From: Arcuatula senhousia
Lineage: Eukaryota; Mollusca; Bivalvia; Mytilida; Mytilidae
Length of the DNA: 64,000 bases
Direction: 5' to 3'
Assembly (NCBI GenBank): GCA_963971305.1
Contig: OZ020313.1
Span: forward strand, 57,670,203-57,734,202
Shown here: one piece after another, positions 1-9,723 of the stretch
Numbering within the stretch: position 1 is the first letter of the stretch
How the letters are laid out: each line of letters opens with the position of its first letter
Translations under genes and position numbers: made by a program
The notes under the pieces: generated by a model
The model's input: only the letters and a program-made list of their open reading frames with translations
Told to the model about the DNA's origin: nothing
The model's database searches: none

Positions 1-1325
1 GTCATGTATTATGACTGAATGGCAAATGTTGATTTTGACCATTACAATGGTCAATGAAAGTCAATGTGGCAACCAAAATTGGCTATGGGTATAAATAGAT
101 TATGGGTTATGGGTCTTGGGTTTACCTAGGTTATGGTTTGTGGGTATACCAAGGTTATGGATTATTGGTTTACCTGGGTTATGGGCTATGGGTTATGAGT
201 ATACCTAGGTTATGGGTAATGGGTATACCTAGTAAGTTATGGGTTATGGGTTATGGGTTTACTTATGTTATGGGTAATGGGTCTACCTGGATTAAGGGTT
301 GTGGATTACGGGTTTACCTGGGTTATGGGTTATGGGTTTACCTAATTAATTGGTTATGGGTATACCTAGTTTATGGGTTATGGGTTTACTTAGTATATGG
401 ATTATGGGTTTACCTGGATTAAGGGTTGTGGATTACGGGTTTACCTTGGTTATGGGTTATGGGTTTACCTAAAATATGGGTTATGGGTATACCTAGGTTC
501 TGGGTCATTGGTTATGAGTTATGGGTTTTGGGTTAACCTAGGTTATGGGTAATAGGTATACCTAGGTTATGGGTTATGGGTTTACTTTGGTAATGGATTA
601 TGGGTAACGGGTTTACCTAGGTTATGGGTTGTGGGTTACGTGTTTAACTGGGTTATGGGTTATGAGTATACATACTTAATGGGTTATGGGTATACCTAGT
701 TTATGGGTTATTGGTTTACCTAATATATGGGTTATGGGTATACCTAGGTTATGGGTGATGGGTAAATCTAGGTTATGGGTCATTGGTTTACTTTTTTCAT
801 GGGTTAAGGGTGTACCCAGGTTATGGATTATGGTTCATTGGTCAAGGGTTTACCTGGTTTATGGTTCATGGGTTATGGCTTTACCTGGGTTATGGGTTAA
901 AGGTATAATAAGGTTATGGGTTATGGGTTTACCTAGTTTATTGGTGAAGGGTTCACCTAGGTTATGGGTTATGGGTAAACCTAGTTTATGGGTCATGGGT
1001 TATAGGTTCAAATAGGTCTTTGGTTGAGGGTTTACCTAGGTTATGGGTTATGGTTCATGGGTCATGGGTTTACCTGGGTTATGGGTTATAGGTATACCTG
1101 GGTTATGAGTGATGGGTTTACCTAGTTTATTGGTAATGGGTATACCTAGGTTATGGGTTATGGGTAAACCTAGGTAATGGGTCATGGGTGATGGGTTCAC
1201 ATGGGTCACGGATAATGGGTTTTCCTAGATAATGGGTAATGGTTCATGGGTCATGAGTTTACCTGGGTTATGGGTTATAGGTATACCTAGGTTATGGGTT
1301 ATTGGTAAAGCTAGGGTTAGGGTAT
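1..1325 (+). repeat. G-rich degenerate telomere-like satellite (TTATGGG/TTTACCTA)
   Basis: The stretch is made of GGGTTATGGG heptamers separated by GGGTTTACCTAGGTTA or GGGTATACCTAGGTTA linkers, with many point variants. It is the same family as the large G-rich arrays further right, but more diverged and without the roughly 190-bp cassette found there. It ends in a short GGGTTAGGGTA at about 1311-1325. Open frames here on either strand are a consequence of the period and are not genes. Confidence 0.93.
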
Positions 1326-1880
1326 AGGCACTTTGCGAAAGTGAGGGATGAGGAATGAGGGATCCCGCCCTCTTTCCTGTCAATCAAGAAACATAAGCGT
1401 TTTGATTGGATGATAATTTAGCAGGCGTTCGCCTGGCAATAAAGACTCTGACTTTGAACTAGTTATACATTTCCGGTTAATGAATCAGGACATACTTTCT
1501 TTGCTAAGGTAAGGTTTATTGAACAACTTTCTAAGAATGGGAATATATCAGTCTTGTTTAACTGCGTAAATGTCACGCAAGAAAATCATCAAATGAAAAT
1601 GAAATGATGGCTTTCCATATCCAGAAAAAAATGTCTCAATTAATGTGAAAAAAAGGATATCTTGCAAACGTATTTAATACAAATATTCAACAGAACGCAA
1701 TGAATTTGCCCTGCAAAAGAACTGCATTTTTATTGCAATATTCCTTCTTGAAGTCCCTGTGTGAACAACATCAATGTAGATGTGAAATATGAATTAGAGG
1801 ATGCCCATTTGATTTTTAGTTGCAGGCTTGGAGGAGTTGGAAAATGAAAATTCTTGCCTGAAAAAAAATGAAAATAAATA
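1326..1880. other. AT-rich non-coding stretch, no gene seen
   Basis: No recognisable protein, RNA gene or tandem repeat. The first 150 bp are less AT-rich and hold short hairpins such as CACTTTGCGAAAGTG. The rest is A/T-rich with frequent stops on both strands. Confidence 0.6.
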
Positions 1881-2161
1881 AGGGACAGACCATGTAACTT
1901 GAAAGGGGCCTTGGTTTTATGTTTTGGCCATAATATTTTTCCACACGGAGCGCAGAGCGTGGAAAAGATATTTATTTTTCGAAGTTGTCGCGTAAAAATA
2001 TTTTTTTTCATTATTAGCATTACTATATATGGCAGAAATCCTTCTTCAATTTTTTTTTCTTTCCCTCTGCTGCTCAAATACTTTTTTCATCAAAAATAAT
2101 TTTCAGAATATTTTTTTAGAAAAAAACCATGGCTCCCCTTCAAGTAAAATGTTCGGTCCCT
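1881..2161. mobile_element. Short inverted-repeat element (MITE), 281 bp
   Basis: The left end AGGGACAGACCATGTAACTT matches the reverse complement of the right end, which reads AGGGACCGAACATTTTACTT, and the similarity runs on for about 35 bp. TA dinucleotides lie directly outside (1879-1880 and 2162-2163), giving a TA target duplication. The interior is non-coding and carries a hairpin whose arms TTTTTCCAC and GTGGAAAA lie near 1937-1965. Size, ends and TA duplication fit a MITE of the Tc1/mariner type. The family name is not assigned. Confidence 0.75.
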
Positions 2162-2190
2162 TATCCGGCCTCTACCCCCTAGAAAATAAA

Positions 2191-2404
2191 TCTGTGCTCA
2201 GATTCTTTAGTATGATATGCATAAAATGAACACTTTCACAGCAAAGCGGAGAAAGAATTATTTAACCATAATAAAATCTTACCTGACCAAATCTTCACAG
2301 CACCGCCCTCAAAAAACAAATGTTAGTCCTAGTAATGTAAAAGAAAGAAACAAATACGTCTTTGCTCTAACACATATATTTTAAAATAATTTCACTAAAA
2401 AAAC
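2191..2404. repeat. Direct repeat, copy 1 (about 210 bp)
   Basis: About 210 bp beginning near CTCAGATTCTTTAGTATGAT match 2908-3116 in the same orientation, with scattered substitutions and small indels. No coding potential seen. The two copies bracket a minisatellite patch, so they may be a duplicated flank of the retroelement insertion or an older tandem duplication. Confidence 0.8.
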
Positions 2405-2727
2405 TAGCTAGTTGCCTATATAACTTAATTCAATTCAACTTATGTATCGTCTATCAAAATTTGTGATAAAAATAACATGCAGAGCTAAATATGGTTAACA
2501 ATGTTACTAAAAATAGAAAGAGATTAACTCATGTGTTAACAATGGTTGTTAACCCACCATTATCTATCTACTGATCTTCAACCCTTTACCCAATATCAAA
2601 TCTAGGTCAACCATCAACCCTTAACATTATCGTACTTAGAGCTAGCTTAGTAACTAAAAATAAAAAGAACGCTGACTGGGTTAACAATTTAAAAATTCCT
2701 AAGCGTGATCCAGTAAGTAAACAAACA
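2405..2727. other. AT-rich spacer, no gene seen
   Basis: Low-complexity AT-rich DNA. It contains loose relatives of the neighbouring minisatellite (GTTAAC and CAACCCTT words) but no clear period, gene or RNA. Confidence 0.5.
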
Positions 2728-2907
2728 AACCTTTACACACCTTAACACAAAAGGTTAACCTACAACCCTTTACACACCTTAACACAGTTAATTAACCTAC
2801 AACCCCTCACACACCTTAACACAGTGAGTTAACCTACAACCCTTTACACACCTCAACACAGTGAGTTAACCTACAACCCCTTACACACCTTAACACAGTG
2901 AGATAAT
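2728..2907. repeat. 37-bp minisatellite, patch 1
   Basis: About five units of a roughly 37-bp repeat built on ACACCTTAACACAGTGAG followed by TTAACCTACAACCC. The same minisatellite follows both 3' ends of the Penelope-like element further right, so it may be part of the element's tail or its preferred insertion environment. Confidence 0.85.
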
Positions 2908-3116
2908 TCTGAGCTCAGATTCTTTAGTATGATATTCATAAAATGAACACTTTCACAGCAAAGCGGAGAAAATTTGTTTTACCATAATAAAATCTTACCT
3001 GACCAAATCTTTAAAGCGCCGCCTTCAAAATCAAATATTAGTCCTAGTTATGTAAAAGATAGAAATAAATACGTCTTTGCTCAAACACAAATATATTTAA
3101 ATAATTTCACTAAAAA
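2908..3116. repeat. Direct repeat, copy 2 (about 210 bp)
   Basis: Second copy of the repeat at 2191-2404. It ends only about 5 bp before the left pseudo-LTR of the Penelope-like element at 3122. Confidence 0.8.
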
Positions 3117-3121
3117 CATAT

Positions 3122-3508
3122 GATCGATTGCTGTCTCCACTCAAGAAATTTTACGGAAGACATCATGCACTTATAGACAAATATGGGATTTCGATCTCTC
3201 AGATGAGTGCAGATGTTGGTTTGTCATAGGGTGTTGATTTGTCTTCCTTTACCGGATTTGACACGCTGGTTGGACTATTGGCAATGCGACGGGTGTGCTA
3301 TAGCAAGCAGGAACTGCTTACTCTTCCGGAGCACCTGAGTTCACTCTTGTTTCGACTGGAGTTCGCGTTGTTGATTGATATTCAGTTGTTTTGTGTTTCC
3401 ATGATTTACATGTTGTCTGTTTTTGTCCTGTTCTTGTTGGTGTTTACTGGTTTTGTCTCTGCCCTTTCGGACTTTTGACATTCTGATACCCCATAGGTAC
3501 CTCTGCTT
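3122..3508 (+). mobile_element. Left pseudo-LTR: 3' fragment of a Naiad-type Penelope-like element
   Basis: These 387 bp align without indels to 6174-6560, with about seven substitutions by eye. The first about 110 bp read in frame as the last residues of the reverse transcriptase (KKFYGRHHALIDKYGIS, then a TAG stop); the rest is 3' untranslated sequence. A 5'-truncated copy lying directly upstream of a longer copy is the tandem arrangement known to create pseudo-LTRs in Penelope-like elements. A downstream 79-codon open frame is probably fortuitous. Confidence 0.85.
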
Positions 3509-3769
3509 CTTTACACAACTTAACACAGTAAGTTAACCTTCAACCCCTTACACACCTTCACAGTGAGTTAACCTTCAACCCCTTACACACCTTAACACAG
3601 TGAGTTAACCTACAACCCTTTACACACCTCAACACAGTAAGTTAACCTTCAACCCCTTACACACCTTAACACAGTGATCTAACCTACAACCCTTTACACA
3701 CCTTAGCACAGTGAGTTAATCTACAACCCTTTACACACCTTAACACAGTGAGTTAACCTACAACCCTTT
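3509..3769. repeat. 37-bp minisatellite, patch 2 (within left pseudo-LTR)
   Basis: About seven units. The order of variant units (a short CTTCACAG unit, a GTGATCTAACC unit, a TTAGCACAG unit) is the same as at 6561-6800, so the minisatellite was duplicated together with the element tail and did not arise twice. Confidence 0.88.
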
Positions 3770-4290
3770 AGATCCGGGATCAACAACGACAGTTTTCCTT
3801 TCGTTTACCAGCATTTTAACCAACCTGATCATTCCATTTTGTCTTTGAAAGTCCGTATTTTGGAAAAAATCTACCATGCTACAAATAATCCCACTTTAAG
3901 TACACCTTTCCGTAAAGAAAGAGAAGAATTCTGGATTCGACGACTGGGAACCGCACTACCTTATGGCTGCAACGACAACATCGGAAGTGTAGGAAATTTA
4001 TCTAGCCCTAGATGCAGTGATGTTTATGTGATGCATCTCTTTGAAAAAATGGAGAGACGGAAACGCAGTCATGGACATCGAAAATACAACGCACCAAAGC
4101 TTTGCGATGTATCAATTAGTGGATTGCTTCCGTTTGTCCAAAAACCAATAGGGATTCATCCCATTCGAACTAAACTGTATTCTGTTCCCCTTTCTAAACT
4201 CAATACTTTGTACAAGGAATGTCTAGAAAATCCGGTCACTGACCCTAAGTCTAACATTATAGACTCACTGCTATCGTTCTTGATATCGGT
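3770..4290 (+). pseudogene. Naiad-type Penelope-like element: remnant of N-terminal GIY-YIG endonuclease
   Basis: The frame is open from 3770 with no start codon of its own, so this is the 3' half of an endonuclease domain cut off at its 5' end. It carries HFNQPDHS, which may be the HH of the CCHH zinc-binding feature of Penelope-like endonucleases, then EREEFWIRRLGTALPYGCND at about 3917-3976, where the arginine, glutamate and terminal asparagine fit the catalytic half of a GIY-YIG nuclease. The GIY and YIG strands themselves are missing. A nuclease placed before the reverse transcriptase is the permuted order described for Naiad and Chlamys elements, not that of canonical Penelope. The frame changes from 2 to 1 between about 4255 and 4290, and 'HYRLTAIVLDIGYNSLFKPV' continues the protein in the new frame. 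The domain call is from motif recognition, not a search. Confidence 0.82.
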
Positions 4291-5865
4291 TACAACAGCT
4301 TATTCAAACCTGTTGGAGTTCCACAGGAAAACAGTAAAGACAATCGTTCCTTTCTTTCACTTCCATTTTTAAACAAGGGGTTAGATGCTATTAATTTAGG
4401 AAATATTTTACACCACAAATCTGTTACGGAACATATTCCTCCTTACTTCAAAGATAAAAACATTCCCATTATCTCTTATTCCTACACTTCCACCATTGCA
4501 CCTAAGGTTTTCAACTATAAACAATTGTTGCGGGATTTCCAAATCAATGACCTCAAAGCAAAACCTCCAGAGTGTACCTGTAAAAAGTCCCCATTCAAAT
4601 ATGGTCCCTCTGGCCACGTTATCAACATCGTGGAAAATGACTTACTTCGCGATGTTTTGGCTAAAGGACCTAAATATCGTGAGCCAAGACGAATCAACTG
4701 GAGCTATAATTTCAAAACAATTATGGATTCAGTTGAGGACTATGCAAGAAAATGGGTCAAAAAAGAACAGGAGAAAGAATGTGACGTTTTGTCAGAATGG
4801 GTAAAAGCTGTGAGGTCATTGGTTTTGAAAAGAATCAATTCTTTGAAAGGCTCAATGAACACTAAGGCAACATCCATTTTCAGCAACGCTGATGTTGCCA
4901 AGACATTGTCCACCTTACATGACAAATATGTTGTTGTACCTGCAGACAAAGCACCAAATAACATCTTTTTTGTGTGCAAGAAACACTATATTGACTGTTT
5001 GACAGCTGAATTGGGGGTTGGTTGTACCAGCAACAGCACCACATACAAGGCTACAACACTGTCTAAGGAAGAAATAATTGACAATCACAAATCTGTCATT
5101 TTCTCCTTCGGCCTTTCTGTTGGTGGCAGTAATGATGACATTCCATCCCTGTATTGGATTCCCAAATTACATAAAAATCCATACAAACAGCGCTTCATTG
5201 CAGGATCATCCAAATGTACAACTAAACCTCTTTCAGTTTTGTTGACTTCAATACATACGGCAGTAAAATCCGGCCTCCAGAAATATTACGATTGTTGTTA
5301 TTCTGGAAATGGTGTCAATCAAAAGTGGATCCTGAAGAATTCGAAAGAACTGATGGATATTCTTTATTCTAAATCAGTTTCATCTTGTAACAGCATCAAA
5401 ACATTCGATTTCTCCACACTTTACACTTCTATTCCACATGAACAACTGAAATCGCGATTGGCACAGCTGATTAAACGCAGCTTTTTCAAAAAGAATGGAA
5501 AACGCAGGTACAAATTTCTTGTAGTCGATAATACCAAGACTTACTTTGTCATCAATGAGTCTAAAAAAAAGAACAAATTTACAGAAGACCAAATAATCGA
5601 CATGCTCAACTTTCTTATTGACAACATATTTGTTCAGTTTGGTGGACGTGTTTTTCAGCAAACAATAGGGATTCCAATGGGCACTAATTGTGCACCTTTG
5701 CTTGCTGATTTGTATCTTCATTCATATAAAGCAGACTTCTTGCAATCTCTTCTACACAAAAAAGACCGTAGACTAGCTCTCTCTTTCAACCTCACGTTCC
5801 GTTATATTGATGATGTCCTTTCACTAAACAATTCCCGATTTGGTGACTTTCTTCATCTCATATAG
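4291..5865 (+). pseudogene. Naiad-type Penelope-like element: CxC linker and reverse transcriptase core
   Basis: One open frame continues from the frameshift to a TAG at 5863-5865. A CxC pair (ECTC, codons at 4573-4581) lies between nuclease and polymerase, as is characteristic of permuted Penelope-like elements. Counting residues from 4525: PADKA at 139-143, WIPKLHK at 211-217 with RFIAGSS at 223-229, motif A DFSTLYTSIP at 295-304, GIPMGTNCAPLLADLYL at 382-398, and the catalytic YIDD at 427-430. The lysine-rich stretch at about 320-352 lies between motif A and the GIPMG motif. All three catalytic aspartates are present (motif A and YIDD), so the core was functional until recently. The product would prime reverse transcription of its own RNA at a nicked target. 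The TAG is a nonsense mutation, because recognisable thumb sequence follows in the same frame. Confidence 0.9.
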
Positions 5866-6281
5866 CCACAGGAGCTTGAGATAAAAGACACAACGGATTC
5901 TAGGAATTCTGCTTCATATTTAGATCAACATCTCGAAATTGACTCTCAAGGAAGACTTTCAACAAGGCTCTATGACAAACGTGATGACTTCAACTTTCCA
6001 ATCGTCAACTTCCCCTTCTTGTGTAGCAACATTCCGTCCGCTCCAGCTTATGGAGTTTACGTATCTCAATTGATTCGTTACTCCAGAGCGTGCGGGACTT
6101 ACATCGATTTCCTTAGCAGAGCGACACGTCTGACACAAAAATTGCTCACACAGGATTATGTTGCTCCTCGCGGGATCGATTGCTGTCTCCACTCAAGAAA
6201 TTTTACGGAAGAAATCATGCACTTATAGACAAATATGGGATTTCGATCTCTCAGATGAGTGCATATGTTGGTTTGTCATAG
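5866..6281 (+). pseudogene. Naiad-type Penelope-like element: thumb and C-terminus after a premature stop
   Basis: Frame 1 continues past the stop with LEIKDTTDSRNSASYLD and LYDKRDDFNFPIVNFPF, then YGVYVSQLIRYSRACG, the usual C-terminal region of these reverse transcriptases. Near 6165-6174 the frame slips again, from 1 to 3, and KKFYGRNHALIDKYGIS follows to the natural TAG at 6279-6281. The element therefore carries two frameshifts, one nonsense codon and a missing 5' end, and cannot make a full protein. Confidence 0.88.
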
Positions 6282-6560
6282 GGTGTTGATTTGTCTTCCT
6301 TTACCGGATTTGACACGCTGATTGGACTATTGGCAATGCGACGGGTGTGCTATAGCAAGCAGGAACTGCTTACTCTACCGGAGCACCTGAGTTCACTCTT
6401 GTTCCGACTGGAGTTCACGTTGTTGATTGATATTCAGTTGTTTTGTGTTTCCATGATTTACATGTTGTCTGTTTTTGTCCTGTTCTTGTTGGTGTTTACT
6501 GGTTTTGTCTCTGCCCTTTCGGACTTTTGACATTCTGATACCCCATTGGTACCTCTGCTT
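6174..6560 (+). mobile_element. Right pseudo-LTR (3' end of the Penelope-like element)
   Basis: Direct repeat of 3122-3508, about 98 percent identical by eye, holding the last codons of the reverse transcriptase and the 3' untranslated region. It passes straight into minisatellite, as the left copy does. Confidence 0.87.
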
Positions 6561-6877
6561 CTTTACACAACTTAACACAGTAAGTTAACCTTCAACCCCT
6601 TACACACCTTCACAGTGAGTTAACCTTCAACCCCTTACACACCTTAACACAGTGAGTTAACTTACAACCCTTTACACACCTTAACACAGTAAGTTAACCT
6701 TCAACCCCTTACACACCTTAACACAGTGATCTAACCTACAACCCTTTACACACCTTAGCACAGTGAGTTAATCTACAACCCTTTACACACCTTAACACAG
6801 TAAGTTAAACTACACCCCCTTAAACACCTTACCAAAGTAAGTTAAACAACAACCCTTTCCACACCTTAACACAGTGA
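6561..6877. repeat. 37-bp minisatellite, patch 3, passing into TTAGGG repeats
   Basis: About eight units; the first six follow the same variant order as 3509-3769 and the last two are more diverged. The last unit reads CACAGTGAG and then continues as TTAGGGTTAGGG, so the junction with telomeric repeat falls inside the unit where it would normally read GTTAACC. Confidence 0.87.
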
Positions 6878-7076
6878 GTTAGGGTTAGGGTTTGGTTAGG
6901 GTTAGGGTTAGGGTATTTATACTACCTTGCAACTCGGGTTAGGGTTAGGGTTAGGTATTAAGGGTTTGGGGGCAAGAACAAGTATCGGACGGATATCTGT
7001 AAGTGTGTTATGTGTTTGGCATATCAATTTAGGGTTAGGGTTAGGGTTAGAGTTAGGTTAAGGGTTAGGGTTAGCC
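6878..7076 (+). repeat. Interstitial TTAGGG tracts, interrupted
   Basis: Three G-rich tracts (about 6878-6932, 6938-6955 and 7031-7074) are separated by short unique sequence. The last passes into GGTTAGCCGGAACT. Confidence 0.92.
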
Positions 7077-7470
7077 GGAACTACTTTAATTAACCCTAAC
7101 CCTAACCAATTTCTTCCACTGCGCATTCGCCACAGGATTTAAAGTCCAGAGTCTCCCCAATATAATAAGTAATCGATTCGTATATATGGTGGTTCTTTGG
7201 TATAGAAACAATTATAGTGGTACAACTAATTTGCATAATTATTTCCAAGGGAGATAATTTATTTTTATAACTATGAAAGGTAAATTTCAAAAGACTATAT
7301 CTCAGTCATTTTGCAACCGATTTAAAAAAAATAAACTGTTTTTGAATGCTGACGGGTTGCCCTTTTCGAACAAAACCATCTATTGCATATAAATTGTGTC
7401 AATTCTACGGGAAAAAATCATGATACATGTCAGGTTGGATGCTAAGACCTACATTCACTCACAAGGCTAG
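7077..7470. repeat. Telomere-linked module, copy 1 (CCGGAAC / GCGCATGCGC / ATTTGCAT)
   Basis: Directly after GGTTAGCCGGAACT comes TTTAATTAACCCTAACCC, the reverse complement of the telomeric repeat, so the junction can fold back. A GCGCATTCGCC box follows (GCGCATGCGCC in other copies), then an octamer ATTTGCAT at 7229-7236 and ATATCTCAGTCATTTTGC near 7296. Related copies start near 14527, 51823, 53537, 62037 and 62651, each joined to TTAGGG. It has no coding potential; nature unknown. Confidence 0.75.
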
Positions 7471-8733
7471 GTCCTTTGAACCATATAAACCATTTAATTA
7501 AGACCTTTCTGTTGTATTTTTCTACTTGTATCTTCACGCTAACTGGATTTGAAAGTTCTAATTGTACTTGAACATTGGTTAGGCCTTACTTTTCATACAA
7601 CATTAACACTTTTTATACCGTGAATAGGTATGAAAAATACAGCTTTCTGAAAACTTTGTATGCTTTTGAATATGCAAAATATAGATTGAGAACTTGTACA
7701 TACTTCATGGGTTGACATGTAAAGGATAGAATTTAAATGCATATTTGAGCATTCATGAGTTATAACTTTTGATTGACACAAAAATCGAGCCTGAACCTCG
7801 GACGGTATGTGAAAAACCATTAAAAAATGGCCATTATCGTGCGCCACAGAAAGGTGCGACCTATGGATGATTTGAAACTTATCAAGAGAGTAATGTAGAA
7901 TAAAACCAAACTTAAACTGTACTCTAGTAAGATCAAAAAGATTCAAAGTTTGGCTAACTTTTGTAAAATTGTCTTTGCCGGAAATATCGAAAGTGAAAGT
8001 AAAAGTAAAAATAAAAAGAGAATCGAATACGGAGAAATAATAGAATAATGCCGAAAATTTAAGCTAAACTGAATCGTAAAATACTGCAATGATAATAATA
8101 CGGAGCATAAGGCCTATATATTTTTATTTTGTGCCCAGACCTAAAAGCTTACTTTGATAAACTCACTCACGCGGTAAATGTCTCTTTCATCGATAACGAA
8201 CACTTTCTATGATCACAATTTAGAAAAAAAAGGCTCGATATGTCAACATGCTTCCTTATAATTTGTCATTAGACCCTTATTCTTGCTTTAACTTTTTTTC
8301 GAGATCATACATAATTTGGTTATGTGTTTTGACCTACATTCACTCACTCGGAAAATGTTTCTTCTATTGATAACGAACACTTTCAATGATCATCAGATAT
8401 GACTGACATTTATTTTACATGTAAATCATTCATTCAAATACTTTGCATTTGCTTTGGTGTAAATATTAGTAATAAAGTGTGTTATAAATACCTCTGACCC
8501 ATGTCATATGTTCATAAATAAAAATCCACAAGAAACGCTAATTATCATTCCAATTGAATTTGTGAAATAAATTACTTCACATTGGATCAGATCACAATTA
8601 TATCCTTGAATCTACCACACTTGAATTCATGTAGTTGATCTTTATCACTAAAATTGCAGAATGATGCTGTTTAAAGTTGTATCATCATTCAATGGGTCTT
8701 CCCTCTGTAAAAAGATATTCAAATATTCATCTA
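7471..8733. other. AT-rich spacer, no gene seen
   Basis: No recognisable protein or RNA gene. It contains an A/G-rich run near 7985-8050. Two related segments near 8155-8220 and 8330-8395 are built on CTCACTC(G)CGG/GAAAATGT and ATCGATAACGAACACTTTC; relatives of these also lie near 15690 and 52860. A 117-codon minus-strand frame at 7593-7946 has no family hallmark. Confidence 0.55.
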
Positions 8734-9270
8734 AGGTTCATCTGTGCCTTTCTTTAAAACATGGCATTATTTCTAATCTATTTTCGGTATATGCACAGCC
8801 GGAGCTGCACATGGAATTGAAATATAAAGTGTAGCTGGACCTAGATATTAAAAATTCTAACCTTTTTATAATGAATTCATCCCGAAAAAATCCTTTATTT
8901 AAGATATCTCTTTTTTCTCCGCTTTTAAAAACACCCGATTTAAGGCTAATATCACTTTCACCCTTTTTTGATGCCTCAAATTCATGCAACTTTCAATAAG
9001 GGATTTAACTAAAAGTGTTCACCTCGTTTCATGTAAGAGGCACAATAGGGATAGTTTGTCCTTTTTCAATTTAAAATCTGAACAGGAAAAAAAAGAGATC
9101 TTTATTTTTAAGGAACTTAAAATGAAAAATTAATAGAAATTGAATCGGAAATTACCATATCTAGGTTCAGCTATGCTTTATTTTGTAATTTTATTTGTAG
9201 TTTTTGTTCTGCATATACTGGAAAATGGGTGGAAAATTTCACTTTTTTAACGAAAGGTACAGATGAACCT
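8734..9270. mobile_element. Inverted-repeat element (MITE-like), 537 bp
   Basis: The left end AGGTTCATCTGTGCCTTTC and the inverted right end AGGTTCATCTGTACCTTTC match, and weaker similarity extends about 65 bp inward, including TATATGCA. TA flanks both sides (8732-8733 and 9271-9272). The interior is AT-rich. An 83-codon minus-strand frame at 8738-8989 overlaps the terminal repeat and resembles no transposase. Confidence 0.7.
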
Positions 9271-9292
9271 TAAATTTGTTTTTTCATGTTGA

Positions 9293-9690
9293 AATTCAAA
9301 AGAAAACTTACCCTAAACATATAAAACAAACAGCTTATAATTTGACAGAACAAATTTCAAATATGTAGCTAGTAACTGCTATCTGTTTTCTAGTGAGTGG
9401 ATTAGAATATCTCTAATGGAATCCAAAATGTATGAAAATACAGTATAATTCAAGTTAAACATGTACACACAGTATCTATTTACAAGCAAATAGTTACATG
9501 GAATACCTATAAATAAGCTATCAAAATATCATCAATTTATACATTAGTTTTTCCAAATTCTGTTTAATTTTGGTTTGTTTTTTAAGCTTCGTGAGATTGA
9601 ATTTCTGTTCTATTTTTCAAATATCAAAAGAAAGTATAATTTAATGTTTCTTCACAGATTATGGTAGTTATATCCTTATCAATGTTCATT
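9293..9690. repeat. Left arm of a large inverted repeat
   Basis: About 400 bp match the reverse complement of 14107-14495 with substitutions and small indels. Shared anchors include CAAGCAAATAGTTACATGG (9483-9501), TACATTAGTTTTTCC against TACATTAGTTGTTCT, and AAAAGAAAGTATAATTTAAT. The distal part grades into the 349-bp satellite. Confidence 0.82.
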
Positions 9691-9723
9691 AAAACAAAAT
9701 GGTACACATTTATATATAAACAA

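Noticed and set aside
1730..2077. 115-codon minus-strand frame
   Set aside because: It overlaps a MITE and its terminal repeat, is rich in low-complexity lysine and phenylalanine from A/T runs, and shows no domain.
3239..3478. 79-codon hydrophobic frame in both pseudo-LTRs (also 6291-6530)
   Set aside because: It follows the reverse transcriptase stop in the same frame, has no typical start context and lies in 3' untranslated sequence. The two copies are recent duplicates, so conservation is uninformative.
3770..6281. Nuclease-deficient telomeric Penelope-like element (Athena or Coprina type)
   Set aside because: A GIY-YIG remnant is visible ahead of the reverse transcriptase together with the CxC linker, which points to the nuclease-bearing Naiad group.
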